A stretch of 64,000 nt of DNA from Flavobacteriales bacterium (lineage in GTDB: Bacteria > Bacteroidota > Bacteroidia > Flavobacteriales_F > PHOS-HE28): positions 124,001 to 188,000 of the forward strand of contig JACJZI010000002.1 of the NCBI GenBank assembly GCA_020635655.1, written 5' to 3'. Position 1 is the stretch's first letter, and each line of letters starts with the position of its first letter. Below the pieces are notes generated by a model, which worked only from the letters and a program-made list of their open reading frames with translations, searched no databases and was not told the DNA's origin. Position numbers and translations under genes: made by a program. Shown here piece after piece: positions 10,159-18,590 of the stretch.

Positions 10159-11115
10159 ATGAAGGCGGTGATCGGAGGTGATGTGTCACATGCGGTGGAG
10201 TTGCTCCGCGCCGGCGAGTTGGTGGCTATCCCCACGGAGACGGTCTATGGCCTGGCGGCCAACGCATTCGACCCCCGTGCGGTGCTCCGGGTGTTCGAGG
10301 TGAAGGACCGGCCCGCCTTCGATCCTTTGATCGTGCATATCGGGGACCGTGTGCAGTTGGAACGGGTGGTCGCAGCGTGGCCCCGCGAGGCTGAAGCATT
10401 GGCCCGGATGTTCTGGCCCGGTCCGCTTACCCTTGTATTGCCAAGGCATCCAGATATTCCCGATCTGGTGACCAGCGGAGCTGACACAGTGGCCGTTCGG
10501 ATGCCGGACCACCCCCAAACGAGGGAATTGCTCCACGCAACCGGGTTCCCGCTGGCGGCACCGAGCGCCAATCCGTTCGGCTATGTGAGCCCCACCTCGG
10601 CATGGCATGTGGCCCAGCAGCTGGGAGATCGGATCCCGTACATCCTTGACGGAGGCCCGTGCGGGGTCGGTGTGGAAAGCACGATCGTGGCGCCTTTGCC
10701 CGAAGGAGGATGGGAGCTGCTCAGGCCGGGTGGTATCCCCGTGGAACGGATCGAACCCCTTGTTGGAGAATTGGCGTATCGCAGAAAGGTGGGTCCCCCG
10801 GTCGCACCGGGAATGCTCTCCGGCCACTATGCGCCCCGCAAACCGGTCCACGTGGGCGACTTGACGAAGCTCGCCCGTCGTTTCCAAGGCCGGAGAACGG
10901 CCATGATCTGTTTCCACCAGGAGCATCCGGCCTTTCGATGCGAAGTGTTGAGCCCGTCAGGTGACCTGGCCGAAGCGGCCATGCACCTTTTCGCCGTGCT
11001 TCGTGAGCTGGACGAGAGCCCCTGCGAAGTGATCCTTGCGGAGGAATTTCCCGAGGAGGGTCTGGGTCGTGCCATCAATGACCGACTGCGACGCGCATCG
11101 GCTGCGCGGACCTGA
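10159..11115 (+). CDS. L-threonylcarbamoyladenylate synthase, Sua5 type
   Basis: This enzyme makes threonylcarbamoyl-AMP from threonine, bicarbonate and ATP, the first step of the universal t6A37 tRNA modification. The 318-residue protein has the YrdC domain (about 1-200) with the conserved PTETVYGLAANA motif near residue 25 and SANPFGYVSPT near 140. It also has the C-terminal Sua5 domain (about 215-318) absent from the shorter TsaC, with the linker motif APGMLSGHYAP. A promoter-like TTCATTTG ends 4 bases before the ATG. It is a stand-alone gene read divergently from the rhodanese gene. Confidence 0.94.
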   Translation: MKAVIGGDVSHAVELLRAGELVAIPTETVYGLAANAFDPRAVLRVFEVKDRPAFDPLIVHIGDRVQLERVVAAWPREAEALARMFWPGPLTLVLPRHPDIPDLVTSGADTVAVRMPDHPQTRELLHATGFPLAAPSANPFGYVSPTSAWHVAQQLGDRIPYILDGGPCGVGVESTIVAPLPEGGWELLRPGGIPVERIEPLVGELAYRRKVGPPVAPGMLSGHYAPRKPVHVGDLTKLARRFQGRRTAMICFHQEHPAFRCEVLSPSGDLAEAAMHLFAVLRELDESPCEVILAEEFPEEGLGRAINDRLRRASAART

Positions 11116-11159
11116 TCGTCGATCCCTTCGTTGGTCCGGTCGAGGGTGGCGCATAAGAC

Positions 11160-11192
11160 TTTGGAAAGCTGCGTTCCCGGAACGTATCTTGT
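11160..11192 (+). promoter_or_regulatory. predicted Bacteroidota-type promoter
   Basis: TTTG at 11160-11163 and TATCTTGT at 11185-11192, separated by 21 bases, approximate the Bacteroidota -33/-7 elements (TTTG and TAnnTTTG). Transcription would start near 11197, about 23 bases before the ATG of the ArsC-like gene. Confidence 0.5.
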
Positions 11193-11219
11193 GAATATCC
11201 ACGCCTGACCCGGAACATC

Positions 11220-11606
11220 ATGCCTGCCACATTGAACGCCAAGGAACTGACGCTCGTGTACAACAGCAGCACCAGCGAAGGAAAGAAGGCCCTGGCCTTT
11301 GCCTATTCGATCGCACCGAAGGTGAACCGGCAGGATGTGAGCGAAGTGGCCCTCTCGTCGACCTTCGTGCGCCAGGTCGTCAAGCAGTTGAACCTGCGTC
11401 CGAAGGACCTGTTGAACCGGGCGCACCCCTATTACCAGCAGCACTTGCGGGGTCGTGACCTCGACATGGAGGGCTGGCTGCATGTGCTCACGCACAATCC
11501 TTACCTATTGCGGGCGCCGATCGCCTTGCAGGGTGATCGCGCGGTGCTTTGCGAGCCGGCATCCCTGATCTATACGCTCGGCGAAAGGAAGGCGAAAGCG
11601 AGTTGA
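11220..11606 (+). CDS. ArsC/Spx-like thioredoxin-fold protein lacking the catalytic cysteine
   Basis: The 128-residue protein has the length and order of the arsenate-reductase/Spx family: an N-terminal strand and loop (LVYNSSTSEGKKALAFA), a central helical insert (FVRQVVKQLNLRPKDLLNRAHPYYQQHL) and a C-terminal RAPIALQGDRAVLCEP segment that matches the family's conserved RPI region. Where active members have Cys-x-x-Cys or a single Cys, this one has Ser-Ser-Thr-Ser-Glu-Gly. The only cysteine is near the C-terminus, so arsenate reduction by the usual mechanism is unlikely. A regulatory or protein-binding role is possible. Confidence 0.7.
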   Translation: MPATLNAKELTLVYNSSTSEGKKALAFAYSIAPKVNRQDVSEVALSSTFVRQVVKQLNLRPKDLLNRAHPYYQQHLRGRDLDMEGWLHVLTHNPYLLRAPIALQGDRAVLCEPASLIYTLGERKAKAS

Positions 11607-11694
11607 TCGATGGGCGTATCCCGGGCAAGCGCGATCTTTGCGCCCGGGTCGCGCCTCAAGGACGTATCGAGCAGGGGCACTTGCCCGTCTCCTC

Positions 11695-12867
11695 ATGTCC
11701 GCCCGAAAACACATCGCCATCCTGGGCAGTACCGGTTCGATCGGTACGCAGGCGCTGCAGGTGGTCCGGGAGCAGCCGGACCGGTTCACCATCGAGCTCC
11801 TGACCTGTGGCCGGAACACGGACCTGCTAGTCCAACAGGCCCGCGAGTTCAAACCCAATGTGGTGGTCGTGGCCGAGCCTGCCGATACGGACAGGGTGCG
11901 CGATGAACTGTTCCCGCTCGGGATCAAGGTGTACACCGGCGCTGACAGCATTGCCCAAGCCGTGTCCATGGGGACGATCGACCTGGTGATCACCGCGATG
12001 GTCGGGTATGCCGGTCTTCGCCCCACATTGGCGGCCATCCGCGCGGGGAAGGCCATCGCATTGGCGAACAAGGAGACCCTTGTGGTGGCGGGCGGGATCG
12101 TGACGAAGGCAGCCCGTGAGCAAGGGGTGGATATCTATCCCATCGACAGTGAGCATTCGGCCATCTTCCAGTGCCTGGCAGGTGAATGGCACAATCCGAT
12201 CGAGAAGATCTGGCTCACCGCCAGTGGCGGGCCGTTCCGCGGCTGGCGTCGCGACGCGCTGGCCCAGGTCACAAAGCAACAGGCCCTGAAGCATCCGAAC
12301 TGGACGATGGGTGCCAAGGTCACCATCGACAGTGCCAGCCTGATGAACAAGGGACTGGAGGCGATCGAGGCGAAATGGCTTTTCGGCCTTTCCCCTGACC
12401 GCATTGATATCATCGTGCATCCCGAGAGCATCATCCACAGCCTGGTGCAGTTCCAGGATGGCAGCATCAAGGCACAACTGGGTCTGCCGGACATGAAACT
12501 GCCGATCCAATATGCCATGGCCTATCCCGATCGTCCCGCAACGGATTGGGAACGCTTCGACTTCGCCAGATATCCAGCGCTGCACTTCGAGCGCCCGGAC
12601 ACCGGAACGTTCCGCAATCTCGAACTGGCCTTGGAGGCCATGGCGCGGGGAGGCAATGCGCCCTGCGTGCTGAACGCCGCCAATGAGGTGGCCGTGCAGC
12701 GCTTTCTGGAGGGCCGCATCGGCTTTCTGGAGATGAGCGACCTGATCGCGCATTGCTTGGAGCAGGTCGGCCACGAAACCGAACCCGATCTGCAGATGTT
12801 GGAGGCAGCGGATGCGGAAACGCGGCGCCATGCCATCGCTTGGAACCCCACCCCATGGTATTCCTGA
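11695..12867 (+). CDS. dxr: 1-deoxy-D-xylulose 5-phosphate reductoisomerase
   Basis: This enzyme catalyses the NADPH-dependent conversion of DXP to methylerythritol 4-phosphate, the committed step of the MEP isoprenoid pathway. The 390-residue product begins with the NADPH-binding motif AILGSTGSIGTQAL. It carries the metal and substrate site in IDSEHSAIFQ and the conserved TASGGPFR and PNWTMGAKVTIDSASLMNKG stretches. The ATG at 11695 was chosen because the protein then begins directly at the Rossmann strand. It overlaps the next gene by 13 bases. Isoprenoid supply is relevant to the polyprenyl-phosphate operon at 37-43 kb, though nothing links them directly. Confidence 0.97.
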   Translation: MSARKHIAILGSTGSIGTQALQVVREQPDRFTIELLTCGRNTDLLVQQAREFKPNVVVVAEPADTDRVRDELFPLGIKVYTGADSIAQAVSMGTIDLVITAMVGYAGLRPTLAAIRAGKAIALANKETLVVAGGIVTKAAREQGVDIYPIDSEHSAIFQCLAGEWHNPIEKIWLTASGGPFRGWRRDALAQVTKQQALKHPNWTMGAKVTIDSASLMNKGLEAIEAKWLFGLSPDRIDIIVHPESIIHSLVQFQDGSIKAQLGLPDMKLPIQYAMAYPDRPATDWERFDFARYPALHFERPDTGTFRNLELALEAMARGGNAPCVLNAANEVAVQRFLEGRIGFLEMSDLIAHCLEQVGHETEPDLQMLEAADAETRRHAIAWNPTPWYS

Positions 12868-14180
12868 TCAAGGCCGCCCAGCTCGTGCTCAGTCTCAGCA
12901 TCCTCGTGGTGTTGCACGAGATGGGCCATTTCATTCCCGCCCGGATCTTCAAGACCCGAGTGGAAAAGTTCTTCCTGTTCTTCGATCCCTGGTTCGCCTT
13001 GTGGAAACGGAAGATCGGGGAAACGGTCTACGGTATCGGTTGGGTGCCCCTGGGAGGCTACGTGAAGATCAGCGGGATGGTGGACGAGAGCATGGACCGG
13101 GAGCAGCTTGCCAAGCCGCCAGAACCCTGGGAATTCCGCGCCAAACCGACCTGGCAACGGTTGATCATCATGGTCGGTGGTGTCACGGTCAATCTATTGC
13201 TCGGCATGGTGATCTACATCGCGATCCTGTTCGTGTGGGGCCGCGAATACCTGCCCCTGCAGAACATGGCCTATGGTGTCCACCCCAGTGAACTGATGCG
13301 GCAGGAGGGGTTCCAGGAGGGTGACCGGATCGTCGGGTTGGCGGAACATCCCGTGACCACACTGGAAGATGTCGGCAAGGCGATCCTCCTGGACGGTGCG
13401 CGCGTGGTGGAGGTCGAACGGAACGGCAAGCACCGGTTCATCCATTTGAGCGATGATGTGGAGGAGAAGATCCTGGACCGCAATGAGAAGGTCCTCTTCC
13501 TCCCGACCGTGCCTTTCTTCGTCGACACGATCCTGCCGAACGGCACCGCCGCGAAGAGCGATCTGCGCAGGAACGACAGGCTGATCGGCGTGAACGACAG
13601 GTCCACCCCGTATTTCGGGCAGTTCCGTGACGCGTTGGCCGACCTGAAAGGCCAGCAAGTGAGCCTGTCCGTCCTTCGCGGTCATGATACGCTGCGGCTG
13701 CCTGTATCGGTGAGCGAAGAGGGTCTCATCGGTGTGGGGAACCGTTCGGCCGATGCATATTTCACGTTCGCACATGAGCGGTTCGGATTAGCCAGGTCCA
13801 TCCCTGCCGGAATCCAATATGGTCTATCCACCTTGGGAGGCTACATCTCCTCGATGAAGCTGTTGTTCAGCTCTTCGGGCGTGAAACAGGTGGGTGGCTT
13901 CGGCGCGATCGGAAGCCTCTTCGCGCCACAATGGGACTGGCAGCGGTTCTGGGAGATGACCGCATTCCTGAGCATCGTGCTGGCGTTCATGAACATCCTG
14001 CCCATTCCGGCGCTGGACGGAGGGCATGTGATGTTCCTGCTCTATGAGATGATCACGCGGAGGCGACCCGACCAGAAAGTGCTGGAGTATGCCCAGCTGG
14101 CAGGCATGGTCCTCCTTCTGGCATTGATCCTCTTCGCCAACGGCAACGACGTCCTTCGCTGGATCTCCGGCCGGCTCTGA
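12855..14180 (+). CDS. rseP: RIP metalloprotease RseP (site-2 protease family)
   Basis: This 441-residue inner-membrane zinc protease performs regulated intramembrane proteolysis. The zinc motif HEMGH lies in the first membrane helix near residue 20. A periplasmic PDZ-like region follows (about 210-300). The second active-site motif NILPIPALDGGH is near residue 385. The ATG at 12855, inside the end of dxr, gives the standard N-terminus. The dxr-rseP order is common in bacteria. Likely substrates are anti-sigma factors or leftover signal peptides; none is encoded nearby. Confidence 0.95.
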   Translation: MVFLIKAAQLVLSLSILVVLHEMGHFIPARIFKTRVEKFFLFFDPWFALWKRKIGETVYGIGWVPLGGYVKISGMVDESMDREQLAKPPEPWEFRAKPTWQRLIIMVGGVTVNLLLGMVIYIAILFVWGREYLPLQNMAYGVHPSELMRQEGFQEGDRIVGLAEHPVTTLEDVGKAILLDGARVVEVERNGKHRFIHLSDDVEEKILDRNEKVLFLPTVPFFVDTILPNGTAAKSDLRRNDRLIGVNDRSTPYFGQFRDALADLKGQQVSLSVLRGHDTLRLPVSVSEEGLIGVGNRSADAYFTFAHERFGLARSIPAGIQYGLSTLGGYISSMKLLFSSSGVKQVGGFGAIGSLFAPQWDWQRFWEMTAFLSIVLAFMNILPIPALDGGHVMFLLYEMITRRRPDQKVLEYAQLAGMVLLLALILFANGNDVLRWISGRL

Positions 14181-14213
14181 TCGCTCCCCAGCGGTTATCT
14201 TTTCCCCGGCGCC

Positions 14214-15482
14214 ATGCAGCATGTGGACCCGTACATATTCATCATTGCGGCATCGATCACGGTGATCGCCTCGCATCTGTTCAACCTGTTGGCGCGGCGC
14301 ACCAATATCCCGAGCGTGCTGATGTTGATCGGCGCGGGTATTGGGTTGCACTACGCGCTCAGGTATTTCACGGATTACACCCCGGGGCCATTGCTGTTCG
14401 GGGTCATGAACGTCCTGGGCATCGCGGGGTTGATCATGATCGTGCTGGAAGCGGCGCTCGACCTGGAACTGAGGCGCGAGAAGGTGCCATTGATCCTCAA
14501 GGCCTTCGGAGTGGCCCTTTTCTCCCTGGCGGCGACCCTTGCCGCGTGCGCCTGGACCATTCAGCGTTTCATCGTTGACGATTGGTACACGGCATTGGTC
14601 TACGCGACCCCGTTGTCGATCATGAGCAGTGCGATCGTGTTGCCGAGCGTGTCCGGACTCGTGCATGAGAAGCGGGAGTTCATGGTGTACGAGGCGACCT
14701 TCTCGGACATCCTTGGGATCATGCTGTTCTATTTCCTGGTCGACGACCACACCGGCAAGCCGGCCGCTGCGCTGGCTGCTCAGATCACCGGGTCCGTACT
14801 GCTCACCGTGGTGGTGAGCATCCTGGTCAGCGTGGCCGTGGTGTGGGTGTTCCAACGCATCCGGACCCGCATCAAGTTCTTCCTGCTGATCGCCGTGCTG
14901 ATGCTGCTGTATGCCATCGGTAAGAAGTTGAACCTGTCCAGCTTGTTGATCATCCTGGTCTTCGGCCTCATGGTGAAGAACCATGCGCTGTTCTTCCGCG
15001 GCACCTTGCATCGGCTCGCCCGGCCGTCCGTCATGCGCGGCATCCTGAACGAACTGCACCTGATCACCGGTGAGACCTCCTTTCTCGTACGCACCTTCTT
15101 CTTCATCGTTTTCGGCATGACCATGGACCTGACCGCGTTGTTCTCGCCATACGTGGTGCTGGTATCGGCCCTGTTGATCGTGGTGATCTACGGCATCAGG
15201 CTCATCTCCCTGTTGCCGCTGCATCGTCGGCATATGATGCCGGAGCTGACGATCGCTCCGCGCGGTCTGGTCACCATCCTGCTCTTCTACAACATCCCGG
15301 ACCGGCTGGTCAGTCCATCGTTCGACAACAATGTGCTGTTCTTCATCATCCTGGCGAGCAATCTGGTGATGATGTTCGGCCTGATCACCACGGGGCAGGG
15401 CAAGGACCTGAGCGTGACGGGTCCGGATGTCCTGCTTCCGGATGAGCGGGTCCCGGGAGCGGTCGACGAACCCGGTGGATAG
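14214..15482 (+). CDS. cation/proton antiporter (CPA superfamily)
   Basis: This 422-residue integral membrane protein has about 12 hydrophobic helices and no soluble domain. The N-terminal stretch IPSVLMLIGAGIGL and the segment YEATFSDILGIMLFYFLVDD, with acidic residues in the membrane, match Na+/H+ antiporters of the NhaP/KefB type annotated widely in Bacteroidota. The helix PLSIMSSAIVLPSVSGL is also typical. It probably exchanges Na+ or K+ for protons. A TATCTTTT box lies 10 bases before the ATG. Ion specificity cannot be read from the sequence. Confidence 0.85.
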   Translation: MQHVDPYIFIIAASITVIASHLFNLLARRTNIPSVLMLIGAGIGLHYALRYFTDYTPGPLLFGVMNVLGIAGLIMIVLEAALDLELRREKVPLILKAFGVALFSLAATLAACAWTIQRFIVDDWYTALVYATPLSIMSSAIVLPSVSGLVHEKREFMVYEATFSDILGIMLFYFLVDDHTGKPAAALAAQITGSVLLTVVVSILVSVAVVWVFQRIRTRIKFFLLIAVLMLLYAIGKKLNLSSLLIILVFGLMVKNHALFFRGTLHRLARPSVMRGILNELHLITGETSFLVRTFFFIVFGMTMDLTALFSPYVVLVSALLIVVIYGIRLISLLPLHRRHMMPELTIAPRGLVTILLFYNIPDRLVSPSFDNNVLFFIILASNLVMMFGLITTGQGKDLSVTGPDVLLPDERVPGAVDEPGG

Positions 15483-15491
15483 TATCGTCGT

Positions 15492-15878
15492 ATGCAAGGA
15501 GAGCAACGCACCTCCTGCATGCCCCATGTGATCGTGATCGAGGACGATGTCCTGGTGCGCCGTCTCCTGGAGCGTCGCCTGGTCGACGCCGGCTGGCGCG
15601 TGACCGGGCTTTCGGATGGGCGCGACCTCTTGGAACGACGGCTGGCCGACCCACCGGACCTGGTGCTGGTGGATCTCGGGCTGCCCTACGTGGACGGCCT
15701 CTCGGTGGTGGAGCACCTCCGCGCAAGAGGGCTGACCGTGCCGATCCTTGTGCTCACCGCCTACGACCAGCCGCTTCTGGTGGATGCGGTGCGTTCCGTG
15801 GGCGCGAACGGACTGGTTCGGAAACCATACGATCAGGAGGATCTCCTGGAGCGCATGCGGGTCTTGCTGGCGGCCTGA
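15492..15878 (+). CDS. single-domain response regulator
   Basis: This is a CheY-like receiver domain with no output domain (128 residues from the first ATG; an ATG at 15519 would begin directly at PHVIVIEDD). The acidic pocket EDD, the phospho-acceptor Asp in LVLVDLGLPYVDG, the switch Thr in LTAYDQ and the conserved Lys in VRKPYD are all present, so it should be phosphorylated. It starts 10 bases after the antiporter gene. No histidine kinase is adjacent, so its partner is unknown. Confidence 0.9.
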   Translation: MQGEQRTSCMPHVIVIEDDVLVRRLLERRLVDAGWRVTGLSDGRDLLERRLADPPDLVLVDLGLPYVDGLSVVEHLRARGLTVPILVLTAYDQPLLVDAVRSVGANGLVRKPYDQEDLLERMRVLLAA

Positions 15879-15898
15879 CAAGGGCGATCTTTGTCCCC

Positions 15899-16945
15899 TT
15901 GCCCGATCGAAACCGTTCATACGATGTGATCATCATTGGCCAGGGCCTGGCCGGTGCGGTACTGAGCGAGACCCTTGCCCAGCGCGGTCTTCGTGTGATG
16001 ATGTTCGACCAGCCACAGGATGGTCGTGCTTCCTGGATGGCCGCAGGCCTGGTGAATCCCGTCGTTCTCCGCCGATTGGTATTGAGCTGGCGGGCACCGG
16101 AGATGCTCGCGGTCGCCGCGGCATTCTACCGCGACCTGGAACTGCGCTACGACACGACCTTCTGGCATCCCATGCCCTTGGTCAAGATCCACCCCAATGG
16201 CAAGGAGGCGGGAGAATGGCGCAACCGTATGAAGGACCCGGAGATCGCACCGTTCATCCAGGAAGGTCCGGTGGACATGCCCGGTCTTGATCGTCTGGAA
16301 AAAGGATTCGGTCATGGTGTGGTGCCACGCGCGGCGCGCCTGGATGTACGCGCTTTGCTCACCGCCCATCGCTCACGCTGGATCGCCTCCGGGGACCTGG
16401 AGGAGGCGGTCGTTGGAAAGGAGGCGGTGCACCTGGGGTCCGACGGTGGCGAAGTGCTCGGACGGACCGCTCCCATGATCATTCATTGTGAGGGGCCGTT
16501 CGCCGATCTGGAGAGCCTGAGCCCTGTCCGGGGCGAAGGGCTCACCGTGCGCATCCCGGGGCTTGGCCTCAAATGCATCGTGCACCGCAGCGTGTTCCTG
16601 CTGCCGCTGGGCGAGGACCGTTACCGACTGGGTGCCACCTATGCCTGGCAGGATGTATGGAGCGGACCCACCGAGGCTGGACGGGTGCAGCTGATGGAAA
16701 GACTGGACAGCCTGGTGGACGGCGAGGTGGAGGTGCTCGAACATTGGGCGGGCGTGCGTCCGGCCTCCCGCGATCGCCGCCCGATCATGGGGCGCCTTGA
16801 CAGGCACGAAGCGGTGTTCAATGGCCTGGGTTCGCGAGGCGTGCTGCTGGCACCCTGGTGCGCGCAGCATCTTGCCGCACACCTGCTCGACGGGTCCGAT
16901 CTGGATGCCGAAGTGGACCTCGCCCGGTTCGCCGTTCGACCCTGA
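15899..16945 (+). CDS. FAD-dependent oxidoreductase (DAO family)
   Basis: The 348-residue flavoprotein has the dinucleotide motif IIGQGLAGAVLSETL at its N-terminus and the C-terminal FAD contact region GLGSRGVLLAPW. The overall layout is that of the D-amino-acid oxidase/glycine oxidase family. The start codon is TTG, the only start that places the Rossmann motif at a normal distance; a GATCTTTG promoter-like box ends 5 bases before it. The substrate is unknown. It converges with the glutamate-synthase-like gene, with only 6 bases between stops. Confidence 0.82.
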   Translation: MPDRNRSYDVIIIGQGLAGAVLSETLAQRGLRVMMFDQPQDGRASWMAAGLVNPVVLRRLVLSWRAPEMLAVAAAFYRDLELRYDTTFWHPMPLVKIHPNGKEAGEWRNRMKDPEIAPFIQEGPVDMPGLDRLEKGFGHGVVPRAARLDVRALLTAHRSRWIASGDLEEAVVGKEAVHLGSDGGEVLGRTAPMIIHCEGPFADLESLSPVRGEGLTVRIPGLGLKCIVHRSVFLLPLGEDRYRLGATYAWQDVWSGPTEAGRVQLMERLDSLVDGEVEVLEHWAGVRPASRDRRPIMGRLDRHEAVFNGLGSRGVLLAPWCAQHLAAHLLDGSDLDAEVDLARFAVRP

Positions 16946-16951
16946 GCAAGC

Positions 16952-18478
16952 TCAGCCCATGTGCGCTTCGTCGCTCCGCACGTCGCCCAGGCTGTCGGGG
17001 AAGTAGCGATCCTCCAGGCGCACGAACTCGTCCCCGCGCAGGAACATGTCCATCGCCACTTCGCTGATGTCGTGCTTGCCGGCAGCGGCCATCAGTTCCA
17101 TGGCGGCGTGCAGGGTGTTGCGGTGGAACTGGAACACGCGCTCGCTCTTGTCGCCCACGGCCAGTCCCTTCATCAGCATCCTGTCCTGGGTGGCGACGCC
17201 CGTGGGGCATTTGTTGGTGTTGCATCGCAGGGCCTGGATGCACCCCAGCGCGAACATGAAGCCCCGCGCACTGTTGCACAGGTCGGCACCCATCGCCAGC
17301 ATCTTGAGCAACGACGCGGCCGTGAGCACTTTGCCGCTGGCGATCACGCGGATCTCGTCCCGCAGGCCGAAGCGCTTCAGGGTGCGGTGCACGAAGATCA
17401 ACGCCGGTTCGATCGGCATGCCCACGGTGTCGGCGAACTCCAGCGGGGCGGCGCCCGTGCCCCCCTCCGCACCGTCCACCGTGATGAAATCGGGACGTAT
17501 GCCCTTTTCCTTCATCACGCGGCAGATCTCCACGAACTCCTCCGTGCGGCCGATGCACAGCTTGAAGCCGACCGGTTTGCCGCCGCTCAGTTCGCGCAGA
17601 CGCTGGACGAAGTCGATCAACCCGGCGGCGTCCTGGAACACGCCATGACCCGGTGGTGAGAGCACTGTGGTGTGTGGGGCCACATGCCGGAACCGGGCGA
17701 TCTCCTCGGTGTTCTTCGAGGCGGGGAGCACACCGCCGTGACCGGGTTTGGCGCCCTGGGAGATCTTCAGCTCGATCATCTTCACACTGGTGTGCGCGGC
17801 CTTGGTGCGGAACAATTCGGCATCGAATCCGCCGTCCTTGTCCCGGCAACCGAAATACCCGGTGCCGATCTGCCAGACCACGTCGCCACCGTGGTGCAGG
17901 TGGTAGTCGCAGAGCCCACCCTCGCCGGTGTTGTGGTAGAAGCCGCCCTTCTTCGCGCCGGCGTTCAACGCGAGTACGGCGTTGGCGCTCAATGCCCCGA
18001 AGCTCATGGCCGAGATGTTCAGCAGGCTCGCCTCGTACGGATGCGCGCACAGGGCACCGCCGATGTGCACGCGGGGTGGTTCCTCCTTCACCGGTGCGGG
18101 GTAGATGGAATGGCGGATCCCCTCGTATTCCATGGCGTTGATGTCCAGCTGCGTACCGAACGGTGTGGTATCGCTCACGTTCTTGGCGCGGGTATAGGCC
18201 AGTGCGCGTTGTTGGCGGCTGAAGGGCCGTCCGTCCGTGTGGCGTTCAATGAAGTACTGCTGGATCTCCGGTGCGATGAACTCGAAGAAGTAGCGCAGAT
18301 AACCCAGCACGGGGAAGTTCCTCAGGATGGTGTGGCGCGACTGGACGACATCGTACAGGCCGATCGCCAGCAGCGGCACCACCACCACAAAGGCCCAGAG
18401 GAAGGCGGGGTGGAAATATCCGATCACCGCGACCAGCAGCACGACGATCAACGCACCGCGATAGAACAGATGACGCAT
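16952..18478 (-). CDS. FMN-binding glutamate-synthase-family protein, membrane-anchored
   Basis: The 508-residue protein has two N-terminal hydrophobic helices (residues 5-45), then the FMN-binding domain of glutamate synthase: NTGEGGLCDYH, GAKPGHGGVLP, VDGAEGGTGAAPLEF and ASGKVLTAASLLK. The 3Fe-4S cysteine pattern C-x5-C-x4-C is intact near CNTNKCPTGVATQ. The glutaminase domain of GltB is absent, so ammonia or another donor must be used if it makes glutamate. The start at 18478 is the ATG just before the first helix. The true substrate of this widespread subfamily is unclear. Confidence 0.88.
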   Translation of the reverse strand: MRHLFYRGALIVVLLVAVIGYFHPAFLWAFVVVVPLLAIGLYDVVQSRHTILRNFPVLGYLRYFFEFIAPEIQQYFIERHTDGRPFSRQQRALAYTRAKNVSDTTPFGTQLDINAMEYEGIRHSIYPAPVKEEPPRVHIGGALCAHPYEASLLNISAMSFGALSANAVLALNAGAKKGGFYHNTGEGGLCDYHLHHGGDVVWQIGTGYFGCRDKDGGFDAELFRTKAAHTSVKMIELKISQGAKPGHGGVLPASKNTEEIARFRHVAPHTTVLSPPGHGVFQDAAGLIDFVQRLRELSGGKPVGFKLCIGRTEEFVEICRVMKEKGIRPDFITVDGAEGGTGAAPLEFADTVGMPIEPALIFVHRTLKRFGLRDEIRVIASGKVLTAASLLKMLAMGADLCNSARGFMFALGCIQALRCNTNKCPTGVATQDRMLMKGLAVGDKSERVFQFHRNTLHAAMELMAAAGKHDISEVAMDMFLRGDEFVRLEDRYFPDSLGDVRSDEAHMG

Positions 18479-18590
18479 GGGCAAAGAACTCGGGTGGCGA
18501 AGGTAGGGGTGCGTGAAAGCTCGCCCTGAACGAGCACGTGCCATCCGTGTACGGTGAAGGAACCCCGGACCGAACGAGCGAGATTTGTGC

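Noticed and set aside
13824..15920. 698-codon open frame on the minus strand over rseP, antiporter and response regulator
   Set aside because: His/Asp/Gln-rich shadow spanning three well-identified genes on the other strand.
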